Source of the DNA: Rhynchopus euleeides
Taxonomy: Eukaryota; Euglenozoa; Diplonemea; Diplonemida; Diplonemidae
Assembly: GCA_963210315.1 (NCBI GenBank)
Contig: OY723258.1
Coordinates: 434,001-498,000 of the forward strand
Length of the DNA stretch: 64,000 bases
Reading direction: 5' to 3'
The translations under genes and the position numbers were made by a program. The notes under the pieces were generated by a model, which worked only from the letters and a program-made list of their open reading frames with translations, did no database searches and had not been told where the DNA came from. How positions within the stretch are numbered: the first letter of the stretch is position 1; each line of letters begins with the position of its first letter. Positions 33,800-44,247 of the stretch are shown in pieces.

Positions 33800-35312
33800 T
33801 AGGGGGGCCCAAAACCCCCCTTTTTCGTGTAATCGGTGAAAAAATGCCCCAAAAAGTGACCCCAGACCCCCAAAACCACCCCACACCGGTCCAAAAATGA
33901 TCTGTGGGGGTCTGGTAACCAGTTTTGAGGGTCTACACACCCCCAGATGGTGTAAAAATGCAAAAAAATGGGTGTTTTTGGGCCTTTTGGCCAAATGGGG
34001 GAAATGGGGTGTTTTGCAAAAAAACGCAAAAAAATGGGCAAAAAACACCGTAGAATGGCCATGTGGTGGGTACCAGTGCCCACGGGGTGTCCAGGGGGCC
34101 CATCCAGGCACCACACGACACCTTTTCAGCCCCCCAGGCACCCCAGATGGTGGTTTTTTACTGTTTTTTCATACCCCTGACAAACCCCTGACAAACCCCT
34201 GACACCACCGGGCACCTATTTTTTCCGCTGTCAAGATGACCTGGGCTCCAGCAAGACCCTGCAAATGGCCCCCAAACCATGTGGCATGCACCTGGGAGGC
34301 CCCCAGAGGGGGTAGATGGTGATGGGGGGCCCTCCGAGTGGTGTCAGATGGGTCATGGTGGGCGGCATAATATGCACCCAACCCATTTTTACAGATGGTG
34401 TCCTCGGGGCCGACTGCCCATGCCTTTCTGCAGCATCTGCGCTCTGTGTACCCGATGCAATGTGCAGCGATGCAAAGTGCATCTAACCGACTGGACAGGA
34501 GATGATTACTGATCTTGAAAGGCTGAAAACAGGCTGCCCTTCACCCTCTGCAGCATCCATTTCGCACTACCACGCAATTGCATGCCCTGACGACCACATC
34601 GACTGCTCAAGGGCGTATCGCACGGCTCGGAGCCTATGTGCAGGACGCAGCGCACACCGTCTCACACTTCCCGGGCGAGCGATGTCAGCCGCGGCCCCGA
34701 GGACACCATCTGTAAAAATGGGTTGTTCTCCCTTGTTAGAGGGTGCATATTATGCCGCCCACCATGACCCATCTGACACCACTCGGAGGGCCCCCCATCA
34801 CCATCTACCCCCTCTGGGGGCCTCCCAGGTGCATGCCACATGGTTTGGGGGCCATTTGCAGGGTCTTGCTGGAGCCCAGGTCATCTTGACAGCGGAAAAA
34901 ATAGGTGCCCGGTGGTGTCAGGGGTTTGTCAGGGGTATGAAAAAACAGTAAAAAACCACCATCTGGGGTGCCTGGGGGGCTGAAAAGGTGTCGTGTGGTG
35001 CCTGGATGGGCCCCCTGGACACCCCGTGGGCACTGGTACCCACCACATGGCCATTCTACGGTGTTTTTTGCCCATTTTTTTGCGTTTTTTTTGCAAAACA
35101 CCCCATTTCCCCCATTTGGCCAAAAGGCCCAAAAACACCCATTTTTTCGCATTTTTACACCATCTGGGGGTGTGTAGACCCTCAAAACTGGTTACCAGAC
35201 CCCCACAGACCATTTTTGGACCGGTGTGGGGTGGTTTTGGGGGTCTGGGGTCACTTTTTGGGGTAGCTTTTTGAAATATTACACGAAAAAGGGGGTTTTG
35301 GGCCCCCCTAGG
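33800..35312. mobile_element. foldback element E, about 620-bp terminal inverted repeats
   Basis: The left arm (33800-34413) and right arm (34690-35312) are near-perfect inverted copies beginning GGGGGGCCCAAAACCCCC. The arms differ by one short CCCCTGACAAA unit and small indels. The unique loop is only about 275 bp; it includes a short plus-strand cysteine-rich peptide end (CSICALCTRCNVQRCKVH) that could be a transposase remnant. Left end: TAGGGGGG after an 18-G run. Right end: CCTAGG shared with element F. Confidence 0.85.
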
Positions 35313-36906
35313 CATACAGTGCAAACGATAATTATTATCGCATATATACCAGATACGATAATTTTCGGAAAATTGTCGCATACGATAATTCATTATCGCA
35401 TACGATAATCCATTATCGTATGATGCGATAATGGATTATCGTATACGACCAGATACGATAATTATTATCGTATGCGATAACATACGATAATCCCATTATC
35501 GTATGCGATACCCACCTGATTTTGCCCGAAACCAATCACCGAAATCTCCAGTTTACCACCACCAAACGCCACCAAACCCCGCCAAGGGCCACAATCAGCC
35601 ACAAAATAGAGATCACTACCATTCTCCCAGCCCCAGGAAGGGTAAGATGAGCCTGTGGGGTCCGGTGCTGCAGGCAGGGTACGCGTACTGGTCTGTGTCC
35701 GGGCTGCTGTGGTCATCGACAAGGCTGTGTGGTCTGTCCGAAGGAGGTGGATGGTGGTCTCCCTCAGGTGGATCGCGTCTCTCCGATCCTGCATGGGCTC
35801 AGGTGTCTCCAGATGATCATCACCCCTTGCCTTGCTGTCGGTGAGGATGGCGCCCGAGCTCCGCCTTGTAGCGCAGCGGAGTCGTGCAGGTCAGGCAGGC
35901 TCCTTGAGGCCTCCGAGGTGATGTGCGCGCGCCACCCCGTGGTTCGTTGTAGAGTTGCAGACAGGTCCGTGCGCACGGTGGGAGCGTTCGTATCGCCCGT
36001 TCCGTGCCAGGTCCTGAAGAATACCTTTGGTTGAGTATTGCCTCTCTCGGGTTCAAACCCCATTCAAGGTCCTTCGCTATGTCATCACTGGTCGTCAGTC
36101 AGAGGGGAAGAACGGTGTTCCTCACTTTTTCACTGCTCACGGGAGCGAAGGCCAAGTCCAACATAAGTGGTAGCCTTGAAGAGAAATCTCCCGATCTCTC
36201 CAAACATTGCACCGAAGACCACACCTACCTATCAGGTTCTTCCCCATCAGTCGAACAGTCTTTCTTGTTCATGTTCTGGGCAGGGTGCTCTGTCTCGGTC
36301 ACCCCGACACCTGCTTCAACTAGGCTAGCCCAACGTCTTCCCTCAGTGTTCTCACAGGGGTGTCCTCAGTATCTGGGTCCCGACGGCAAGGCAGCGTACC
36401 AGTCGGCTTTGCGAACCCGCAACAGGCTGTACTGGTGGTTGCATACCGCCGCAAGTATGACCCTGTTGCTGCGTAGTCATGCTTTCCATGAAGTGGGGTG
36501 GCGACAGGGTGTAAGTCACGAGGGGAAGGGCCTGTGGAACGGCCACTGCCCAATCCCCAGAGTCCTCTCCGCCCCACTGTGCCTGAAACTTCTTCAGACA
36601 GACATAGTGATGTGCATGTCATGGCACTATGTGTGCTGTGTCTCTGCCACCCATTTGTGAGGGACATTCTACACTTCTGAGTGAAGCCCCCCGTCACCAA
36701 TAATTCAAAGAAGCAAAAATGGCAGCTTCCGGCTCCACTTTTACCACTTTTTCAATGTGTTCTGGGCTGATTTCTGGTTTTCCGAAAATATCAAAAAAGT
36801 ATCGCACCATTATCGTATATTATCGTATACGATAATATACGATAATGGGAATACGATAATAATTATCGTATGCGATAATAAGTATCGTTTGCACTGTATG
36901 CCTAGG
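35307..36906. mobile_element. foldback element F, CGATAAT-word termini
   Basis: The left end CCTAGGCATACAGTGCAAAC and right end GTTTGCACTGTATGCCTAGG (36887-36906) are perfect inverted copies. Subterminal arrays of CGATAAT and ATTATCG follow on both sides (35327-35510 and 36800-36890). The 1.2-kb interior has plus-strand frames (36004-36660 is the longest) without a recognised domain. Confidence 0.85.
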
Positions 36907-36938
36907 GGGGGGGGGGGGGGAGGGCGGGGGGACAGCCC

Positions 36939-39900
36939 TCAGTGGTCACTCCCTGCAGCTCCGCCCCCCTTCCCCCGCCTGCCCCTGCCCGCTGCCTCCT
37001 GCAGCTCCGCCACCGCAGCGGCGAGGCTGTCCGCACAGGCAGCATACCCTGCACCCCGCATCACGGATACAGCAGCAAGTCGCGCCTCAACCGCTTCGGG
37101 CACCGCACGCACCGCACAGGCCCCTGCGGCAAGCAGGGCTGACACCATCGCCGCCGCACACTCCCTGTCAGACTCACCTGCATCAGGGTCTGTGAAGGCC
37201 GTGATGGCGAGGTCCAGCGGGGGGTGAGCTGTCAGACGCGTCCGACGCGCAACAACACCTGGTTTGATGGGGTCGAACGCCACCTTGCAGCCGTGCGATA
37301 TGAGCCGATCTACAACGTGGCGGTGGCGGTGCAGCACAGCCCAATGCAGCGGGGTGCGGAACTGCCCGTCCCACGCATCCACCTCCACGCCGGGCCTCGA
37401 CAGCACCGCCTCCACCGCAGGCAGCTGCCCGCTGCGGACCGCATAGTGGAGTATCGTCTGCCGGGACGCATCCCTCACGCCAAGGCTGGTTTGCGGCAGC
37501 AGCAGCTCGAGGCACCCCGCATGCCCCCCAGCCGCACTCATGTGGCACGCCGTCGCCCCCCTCTGCGTTACGCAGTGCGGGTGGAAGCCCTGCCCCAAGA
37601 GAAACTCCACCGCGCCAACCGCGCCCTCCCCCGCCGCAATATGCAGCAGACTGAGCCCACGCTTCGGGCGGGGCAGGGGGTACCCCGACCCCACGAGATC
37701 CGCCAACACATCGACCCGCCCGGCACGCGCCGCCTTACCCAACACCTGAAGGGAGAGGGCGGTGCCGGAGGCGGGGGGGGCTTCACCCTCCGCCTCCGCC
37801 TGGCGGGGGGCTTCGCCCCCCGCAGTGCGGACGCCGTTCTGCTGGAGGAATGTGGCGTAGCTCCGGAGGTTGTCCGAATCGAGGAGTTTGCATGGGGCGT
37901 AGGTCCCGCCATCGCAGAGCCCCATGAAGCACTCCGCGTCTCCGCCGAAAATCCCACCGTCCTCCGCGCGGCGGAGGGCCTGGGTGTGGAGGAACAGCGC
38001 GGCATCTCCGGAGGCCTCTGCAGCCTTCCGCGACCCCGGCGTGGCGGTGGGGTCGCCCTCCGCTGCCCAGCCCGCCCCGCCGCCTCCACCGGTGGCGAGG
38101 GCGCGGATTTTTCTCACGGCGATCACCGCGAGGAGCGATGTCCCGCCTAAGGAATGCCAATCACTCCCAGGGTGCACGCCACCCACCCCCAGCACCGTCT
38201 CCCACACCCCTGCGAGGAGGGATTCCAGCGGGGTTGCGGGGGTGGAGGAGGAGGAGGAGGTGGAGGTGGTGGTGGTGGTGGCGGCGTCTCCCCCCAGCCT
38301 GGATAGGGCAGTGCGGTCGACCTTCCCGGAGGATGTGGTGGGGAAAGGCTGCCCCGCGGTGCGGAAGACCCGGGGGACGAGGTGGAGGGGGAGCTCCGCC
38401 CGGCAGCGCTGCGTCAGGGCGAAGGCAATGAGAGGGTCATTTCCCTCAACGCCTACGGCGCCTCCTGTGTCACTTCGCCCTTTTGTTGGAGGATTATTCA
38501 GCTCGATGTGTGCTATGAGCTGTGTTGAGGATGCGTTGGGGATCACGCAGGCGCGTGACACCATGGCTGACCCCTCCAGGGCACGCTCCACCTCCCCAGG
38601 CTCAAAGCGGATCCCATTCAGCTTCGCCTGCGAGTCGAGCCTCCCGTGGAGCTGGAGGGTGCCTCCTTTACCCACGCTGCACCGATCCCCTGTGAAATGC
38701 TGCGGGATTGCCCCACCACCACCACCCCCACACGCATCGGCAGACACGAGGGGGCCGCGCAGGACTAACTCCCCAATCTCCCCCACCGTGGCATCGGCAT
38801 ATGGGATGAGCCACACCGCCTCTCCTGTTGTGGGGGATATGGCAGAGTCTCCGCCTCCGCCTCCACCTCCACCTCTGCCTCCACCCCCTCCACCAGGCGT
38901 CGGGTTCAGAGGGGGAGGAGAGGGTGGATCAGCTGCATCATCAGCATGCCCCACCGAAGAGCCCCTGGTGGGGATGGGGAGTGCCAGCAGCGCCTCGACC
39001 CCCGGGGAGGGGGTGCCGATGCAGGACGCGTCCCCCCACCCCCTCTCGGCGGAGAGGAGGTCTCGGGTCTGGTAGACGGTGCACTCCGTCACGCCGTAGA
39101 GGTTGAAGAGGGAGATGCCGGGGAGGGTCCCCCACTCGCGGCGCATCCCATCTGGGGCACGCTCGCCTCCGAGGGAGACGACGCGCAGGTCGGGGAAGGG
39201 GGTGGGGTTCTGCCCGTCCTTCTCTGGGGAGGTGACGAGCGACCAGAAGGAGGGTGATGCGCAGACGTGTGACACCCTGCCCTGCTGCAGCGCACCGGAG
39301 GGGTCGTGGAGGAGTTCGGTCCGCCGTGGCGCAATGAGTGCCGCGCCTGCGGTGACCGATGTGACAACATCCCCTTGGAATGGGTCAAACGCCGCACTGC
39401 TCGCGAGGAGCACACGGCTCGACTCCCGCACACCCTCCGCAGCGCACCTCCCTGATGCATACAGCATGGCCTGCGCGTGGGTGCACCGCACCGGCTTGGG
39501 CATCCCGGTGCTCCCTGAGGTGTGCTGAACATATGCCACCGCCTCGCCGGAAACAGCCCCTGGAGGGGCACCCTCCTCCACACCGTTTCCCTCGTCGTCG
39601 CGGGGTGTAGGTGTCGCGCCCCCGAGGATATCCTGAAGAGAGGCATGTGTTATACTGCGGTTTGAGTTGTGTGTCGCATCATCACCCTGCAGTATACTCA
39701 GCATACCCGAGGCGGAGCTTGCCCCGGCCCCATCGGAGAGGACAATTGACACACCGCTGAGCCGGCGCAGCAGGGTGGCGAGCCGACGCGGCGGGGTCTG
39801 CGGGTCGAATGGGGCAATCCACCAACCCGCCTCCCACACCGCAAGCTGTGCCAACACCAGGGCGGGGCCCTCCTCGATGAGAAGGGCAACTCCCACAGAG

Positions 39901-40154
39901 TTTTGTGTAGAGCCGTCGGGAGCAGAGCGCTGCCCTTCGGGGTGGGGTGGGGCGGGCTCTGCTGCTGTTGCTGGAGGAGGCGGAGGCGGAGGTGTTGGCG
40001 ATGCCCGGCGAAGCTGTGCTGCTGCAGCGCTTACGGTGTGGAGGAGCTGCCGGTAGGTCCATGTGGTTCCGTCGCATCCATCCAGCGCGGTTCGGTCGGG
40101 ATGAAGCGCGGCGGCGCGGCGGAGCGCAGCAGAGATGGTGGTGGCGGTGCGCAT
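36939..40154 (-). CDS. adenylation domain - carrier protein - ankyrin repeat protein
   Basis: 1071 residues from the ATG at 40154 (MRTATTISAALRRAAALHPD, the usual N-terminal helix of adenylating enzymes); the frame upstream is Pro/Gly-rich and unlikely to be coding. NRPS-type adenylation motifs appear in order: A3 TSGSTGMPKP (about 211), A5 YGVTE (about 350), A7 FTGDR (about 485), A8 GRLDSQAKLNGIRFEPGEVE (about 505) and A10 SSGKVDR (about 610) with its catalytic Lys. A Gly-rich hinge (GGGGGGRGG) precedes A7. A carrier domain follows, LGGTSLLAV at about 671, whose Ser is the phosphopantetheine site. No condensation, reductase or thioesterase domain follows; instead about residues 810-955 hold four to five ankyrin repeats (LSLLHIAAGEGAVGAVEFLL and similar). 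It resembles AASDH-type stand-alone A-T proteins in layout. The acid substrate is unknown. Confidence 0.85.
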   Translation of the reverse strand: MRTATTISAALRRAAALHPDRTALDGCDGTTWTYRQLLHTVSAAAAQLRRASPTPPPPPPPATAAEPAPPHPEGQRSAPDGSTQNSVGVALLIEEGPALVLAQLAVWEAGWWIAPFDPQTPPRRLATLLRRLSGVSIVLSDGAGASSASGMLSILQGDDATHNSNRSITHASLQDILGGATPTPRDDEGNGVEEGAPPGAVSGEAVAYVQHTSGSTGMPKPVRCTHAQAMLYASGRCAAEGVRESSRVLLASSAAFDPFQGDVVTSVTAGAALIAPRRTELLHDPSGALQQGRVSHVCASPSFWSLVTSPEKDGQNPTPFPDLRVVSLGGERAPDGMRREWGTLPGISLFNLYGVTECTVYQTRDLLSAERGWGDASCIGTPSPGVEALLALPIPTRGSSVGHADDAADPPSPPPLNPTPGGGGGGRGGGGGGGGDSAISPTTGEAVWLIPYADATVGEIGELVLRGPLVSADACGGGGGGAIPQHFTGDRCSVGKGGTLQLHGRLDSQAKLNGIRFEPGEVERALEGSAMVSRACVIPNASSTQLIAHIELNNPPTKGRSDTGGAVGVEGNDPLIAFALTQRCRAELPLHLVPRVFRTAGQPFPTTSSGKVDRTALSRLGGDAATTTTTSTSSSSSTPATPLESLLAGVWETVLGVGGVHPGSDWHSLGGTSLLAVIAVRKIRALATGGGGGAGWAAEGDPTATPGSRKAAEASGDAALFLHTQALRRAEDGGIFGGDAECFMGLCDGGTYAPCKLLDSDNLRSYATFLQQNGVRTAGGEAPRQAEAEGEAPPASGTALSLQVLGKAARAGRVDVLADLVGSGYPLPRPKRGLSLLHIAAGEGAVGAVEFLLGQGFHPHCVTQRGATACHMSAAGGHAGCLELLLPQTSLGVRDASRQTILHYAVRSGQLPAVEAVLSRPGVEVDAWDGQFRTPLHWAVLHRHRHVVDRLISHGCKVAFDPIKPGVVARRTRLTAHPPLDLAITAFTDPDAGESDRECAAAMVSALLAAGACAVRAVPEAVEARLAAVSVMRGAGYAACADSLAAAVAELQEAAGRGRRGKGGGAAGSDH

Positions 40155-40977
40155 GGTGCGGCAGGGGTGGGCGTGGGGGCTGGGGAGGGGGTGTGCCGTG
40201 TGCCCACAGGCAACACCAGCACACAGCACCCCTCCCCCCCCCCCCTCCCCCCTCAGCCTCGGCGGCCCTTCACCCCCTCGTGCTGCTGCAGGGGGGTGGT
40301 GGTTGTTGTTGCTGTTGTGGATGTTCTTGGCAAGGGAGTGGTGTGGTGATTGGGATGGCCCCCACAGCCAGGCACACACAACATGCTATGCGGCTGAGAT
40401 GTGTGAGCGGGGTGTGGGGCGGGAAGGGAGGGGGGCGGAGGAAGTCATCGCACACATCTTCGGATCTAACTACTCGGGGGCGGTAGAGAGGGGGGGGGGG
40501 GGATGAAGAGGGGCATGTTGGAGAGGGGGCCCCGAGCTGCAGCGGTGGGGCCAGCGCGGGGTTGCACCGAGGAGGGCCACCAGCAGTGCTGTCCCCCCAC
40601 CTGTGCGCAGCACGGGGGGGTGTGAGGGGGTGTGGGTGGTCTGAAGACCTACACCCGAAGAAAACCCATCTCCCCCTCCCAGACTCTACCCCCCTCTCCA
40701 ACATGCAGCCTCCGGTCTGCGGATTCGTGTGGGTCGAAGGGGTGGGTCCACAAAGCAATGAGGGGGGGTCTTCTCTCAGAAGCGCAGCAAAGTGAGAAAG
40801 TAGTGCGCTGCCTCAGAACACTCTATGGGCTGCAAAGTGACACGGTTTTCTTTTGACACACAGTGTGGCACGTCGCCAAGACACCTGTCGAATACGAAAA
40901 GAGATCAGGCCAGCCACCATCGGTGTTGGAATCGGGAAGGGGTATTTTCTTTGCCGCCCCCACCCCTCCTTGGGCAC
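40155..40977. other. intergenic spacer
   Basis: About 820 bp between two minus-strand genes, with C/G runs (about 40228-40250 and 40489-40502) and CAG/GTT-rich patches. No separate gene is seen. Confidence 0.5.
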
Positions 40978-43900
40978 TCAGAAACCCCCATGCAGCAGCG
41001 ACATGAACGACACACCCTCCTCCTCCTCCTCCTCCGCCAGAGGCACCCCGCTGCCATAACCACCCCGCTGCCCGCGGGACACCGCTGCGCCACGCGCCCC
41101 CCCTCCACGGTGCCACACCCTCTCATACCCAGGCGGGCCGCCGGGGGGAACACCACCACCGCCACCGCCACCACCACCACCCCACCTCCGCACCCCCTGC
41201 TGAAAAACAGGGACCCGACCCTCGCCGCCAGCGCCGCCCCAGGGCGTGTCCTTCGGAGAAGTGTTGGCGGGGTACGTTTTCTCCTCCTCCTCCTCCGCAT
41301 CATGGAGAGAACCTCCGCTAAACCGCCGCCTCCGCATGGCGGCATGCAGGGTGCCAACCCCCTGCGTTGGGGGGCTGATACCACCCCCTCCTCCTCCGCC
41401 TCCTCCTCCACCCCCACCTGGGGGAGACCCGCTCCCCCGGCGAGCGACGTACCTCTCGTAGCTGGTGGGGCTGTGCTGCGTCACTACGGCACCCCCTCCA
41501 CCCCCGGGCCCCGGGGTGAACCGCGAGGTCTCGCTCCTTTGAGGGGAGGGGTCGCGCCGCTGCTGCGTGCGGCGGTGCCGGCGGCGGCGGTTCTCCGCCT
41601 CATCCGCCGCCTCCATCTCCTCCGCCTCGATCTCCCTGCAGAACGCGTCGTGCCCCTGCATCAGGGCGAGGCGCACCTCACGCGCCTCCACCTCGCGCTC
41701 CGCGCGGGCCACCGCCAGCGCGCCCGCCGCATTCCTCCCCTCTATGGCAGCCTGCCCCTCCGTCACAGCAAGATGCTCCCTCGACAGCGCAGCCCGGCAC
41801 CTCAGCAGGCGCAACTCCTCCGCCAGCATGGCGCTGTCCCCACCACCCCCTGCCTCCACCACCTCCTCCTCCTCCTCCCCACCGAATGCATCCGCAGCGC
41901 GGGCCCCAGCGTCTGCCTCAAGCTGGGCGAGATGTGATTCCTTCTGCCGCACTTCCGCCTCCCTCCGTATCAGCGCCTCCTCCTTGACCCCAACCTGCGC
42001 CAGACGTGCCTCCAAACCCTGCATCGCCGCATGGTGCTGCTGCTGGCGGTGCTGCGTGGTGGGTGTGTGGGGAATGCTTCCTCCTCCTCCTCCTCCCCCA
42101 CCTCCCTGTTGCGGCAGCGCCGCAGCAGATCCCCTCGCAGAGAGCCCTGCCGCCACAACCCCGCTGAGGAATGCGGTGTGGAGTGGGGGCGTGTCGGGCC
42201 CTCCGGAGCGGAGGCTGGCGAGGGATGCGGTGAGAGCAGCACCCCCGCCTCCTCTCTGCAGGGCATCCCGGGCAACCCTCTCCATCGCAGCGTCGAGGGC
42301 GGGGTGGAGGCGGGCGCGGAGCGCCCGCAGGTCGGAGGCGCCCTTCTCGCGCTGCGCGGAGCGGGCGGAGCGGCGGGCGGCATCTGCCAGATGCCTCTCC
42401 CGAACCCTCTGCGTCAGATCTTCGCTGCGTCTCACCGCATTGGCACACATCTCCCCAATATACTCCACGCTGTGGGAGACTGGCGGGGGGGTCGCCGCAC
42501 CATCCCCTTCGACATAATTCGGGTCAGCGGCTCGCCGCAATGCCCCCAGCTGGGTGTGGTATATCTCGCTCGCATCGGATGCGCCGAGCTGTGCTGTGGA
42601 CAGGAGGTAGTCAAGCCTCTCTGAGGCGGCTGTGATCGCGGGGAGGTGGTGGGCCTGCTGCCCGATGGGGCCATCTCTGGCGAGCAGCTCCATGGCACCG
42701 AGGGCACGCTCCGCTTTGTGGAGCTTCTTCGCCTCGAGGGTCTCCTCATCTTCGTCGGAGGAGTAGACGGTGCCCGCCCCCACATCGGTATCATCCGGCA
42801 CGGCGATTGGGGCGTAGAGCGAATCCTCCTCGTCCACGCCGACTCCCTTCTCCTCGGCGAGGGTTCGCGCTATCTCTGCGAGGCCCATGCCCACCGCCAG
42901 CAGGTCCTTCACCCGCTCTATCGCGCCTGCATCCGGTTTGTAAACCGCGGCGATGAAAGCGCATGCGATGGGTCTGTGATCACTCAGTGTGCACCCCCCA
43001 TAGGATTTATACTTCAAAGGCGTGATGAGGTTGCTCTGCTTCTTGAGGAACTGCCCGACCCCGAGGGACTCGGGGAGGCATCTATAGAGGATCCTGTCAG
43101 GGTAGGAGGGGACGCGGCGGACGCCGGATCTTTTGGAGCAGTCGTAGTCTCTGCGGCCCTTGAAAAATTTGTAGGTCGGGGGGAAGGCGATCGCCGCCTC
43201 GGAGAAGCCGGGGAAGAGGTTTGAGTTTCCGGACATCGCCTCGCGGAGCTGGTCGTGCTGCAGGATTTTGTCGTACCTCCGCTTCGCAACGTGCAGGAGG
43301 ATGTCCTCCGCGTTCCCGGTGACGCGGTAGTTCAAATCGCCAAACCACAGGATATAGTCGTGTCGTCCTATGCTGCTCAACTCAAACCCACACGGCATGC
43401 CATGATCCCGCATGCTCGGGGAATCCTGCGGCGAAGTCATGCTTGATGAAGGCGACACCTGCCCCTCCTCCTCTTCCCCCAAGGGTGACATGTCCCCAGC
43501 AGACCTCTGTGGGCTGGATGCCGCAGACCGCCCCGGGGATCCAAAGGATGGCAAGCTGCTGGACCTGCCCCGGCTCCCAGCGAGGGAAGGAGTGGTGAAC
43601 ACCTCGTCCCCGTGCTCTGTGAGGTTCACGGTGGGGTCCGGGTGGGGGTCGCGAGGAGGCTTTGCCTCGATCTCCTCCACCACAGCTCTGTAGTTCATAT
43701 AACGCCCCTCGCTGTTCTGCAGGCTGTGGTCGAAGTGGCAGTTGAGAAAGAGAAACCGCTTGCTGTATAAGGTGAACCGGAGGGCGATCGCACCCTTCCC
43801 GGAGAAGGCGTGGTTGACGCGCTTCTGATCATCCGTTGTGTTGCATATGTGTGGGGCATGCTTCTGCAGGGCAAACACTGCAACAAGGAGCCCGCGTTTT

Positions 43901-44247
43901 CTCTTCGAGGTTGCCTTGACAAACCCGTGGGGGATGAGCTCCCGCGCAATGCGGTCGAGCCAACCCGACGCCTTTCCGGAGTTCATCTCCTGCATCCCCA
44001 GCACGATCACATCGAAGTGGCGCTTCGCCTGCACCCACCGCGCGATATCCGGTGCATCCCCCTGGCTCCCCCCCTGCACATTCCAGGAGCACACCGACAG
44101 GTAGATATCCAGCCTCTGCAGGAAGAGGTGCTTCGGGAGGTGTATCAGCGACTTCTCTATCACAGCCCTCCCATCACCTCCGTCGTATATCGAGCTGCGC
44201 CGTGTGGCAGAGTGTGAGTGCCGTCGCTGCGGCGAGCTGCCCTGCAT
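40978..44247 (-). CDS. inositol polyphosphate 5-phosphatase with coiled-coil tail
   Basis: 1089 residues. Residues about 48-430 are a type II inositol polyphosphate 5-phosphatase (endonuclease/exonuclease/phosphatase fold): CSWNVQGG, LGMQEM (metal-binding Glu), FLNCHFDHSLQN, GDLNYR (about 300), PPTYKF (about 355), RRVPSYPDRILYR (about 382) and SDHRPI (about 420). This set removes the 5-phosphate from PtdIns(4,5)P2, PtdIns(3,4,5)P3 or soluble inositol phosphates. A Ser/Pro-rich insert of about 80 residues interrupts the catalytic domain before GDLNYR. The C-terminal half is an Ala/Arg/Glu-rich predicted coiled coil (about 560-930) followed by Gly/Pro-rich disorder. The conserved N-terminal HLPKHLFLQRLDIYLSVCSW suits the start at 44247. 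Membrane recruitment by the tail is an inference. Confidence 0.92.
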   Translation of the reverse strand: MQGSSPQRRHSHSATRRSSIYDGGDGRAVIEKSLIHLPKHLFLQRLDIYLSVCSWNVQGGSQGDAPDIARWVQAKRHFDVIVLGMQEMNSGKASGWLDRIARELIPHGFVKATSKRKRGLLVAVFALQKHAPHICNTTDDQKRVNHAFSGKGAIALRFTLYSKRFLFLNCHFDHSLQNSEGRYMNYRAVVEEIEAKPPRDPHPDPTVNLTEHGDEVFTTPSLAGSRGRSSSLPSFGSPGRSAASSPQRSAGDMSPLGEEEEGQVSPSSSMTSPQDSPSMRDHGMPCGFELSSIGRHDYILWFGDLNYRVTGNAEDILLHVAKRRYDKILQHDQLREAMSGNSNLFPGFSEAAIAFPPTYKFFKGRRDYDCSKRSGVRRVPSYPDRILYRCLPESLGVGQFLKKQSNLITPLKYKSYGGCTLSDHRPIACAFIAAVYKPDAGAIERVKDLLAVGMGLAEIARTLAEEKGVGVDEEDSLYAPIAVPDDTDVGAGTVYSSDEDEETLEAKKLHKAERALGAMELLARDGPIGQQAHHLPAITAASERLDYLLSTAQLGASDASEIYHTQLGALRRAADPNYVEGDGAATPPPVSHSVEYIGEMCANAVRRSEDLTQRVRERHLADAARRSARSAQREKGASDLRALRARLHPALDAAMERVARDALQRGGGGAALTASLASLRSGGPDTPPLHTAFLSGVVAAGLSARGSAAALPQQGGGGGGGGGSIPHTPTTQHRQQQHHAAMQGLEARLAQVGVKEEALIRREAEVRQKESHLAQLEADAGARAADAFGGEEEEEVVEAGGGGDSAMLAEELRLLRCRAALSREHLAVTEGQAAIEGRNAAGALAVARAEREVEAREVRLALMQGHDAFCREIEAEEMEAADEAENRRRRHRRTQQRRDPSPQRSETSRFTPGPGGGGGAVVTQHSPTSYERYVARRGSGSPPGGGGGGGGGGGGGISPPTQGVGTLHAAMRRRRFSGGSLHDAEEEEEKTYPANTSPKDTPWGGAGGEGRVPVFQQGVRRWGGGGGGGGGGVPPGGPPGYERVWHRGGGARGAAVSRGQRGGYGSGVPLAEEEEEEGVSFMSLLHGGF

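Noticed and set aside
33180-33884. Minus-strand ORF of 234 codons next to the discoidin copy
   Set aside because: Runs through the G run and into element E; Trp/Gly/Pro-rich composition with no domain.
36030-36075. Possible tRNA T-arm (GGGTTCAAACCCC)
   Set aside because: The flanking stem pairs poorly and no matching acceptor or D-arm is found at the right distance.
37224-39075. Plus-strand frames of 308 and 383 codons
   Set aside because: Antisense of the adenylation-carrier-ankyrin gene, which has complete family motifs on the minus strand.
41567-42517. Ser/Arg-rich plus-strand ORF
   Set aside because: Antisense of the coiled-coil region of the 5-phosphatase gene.
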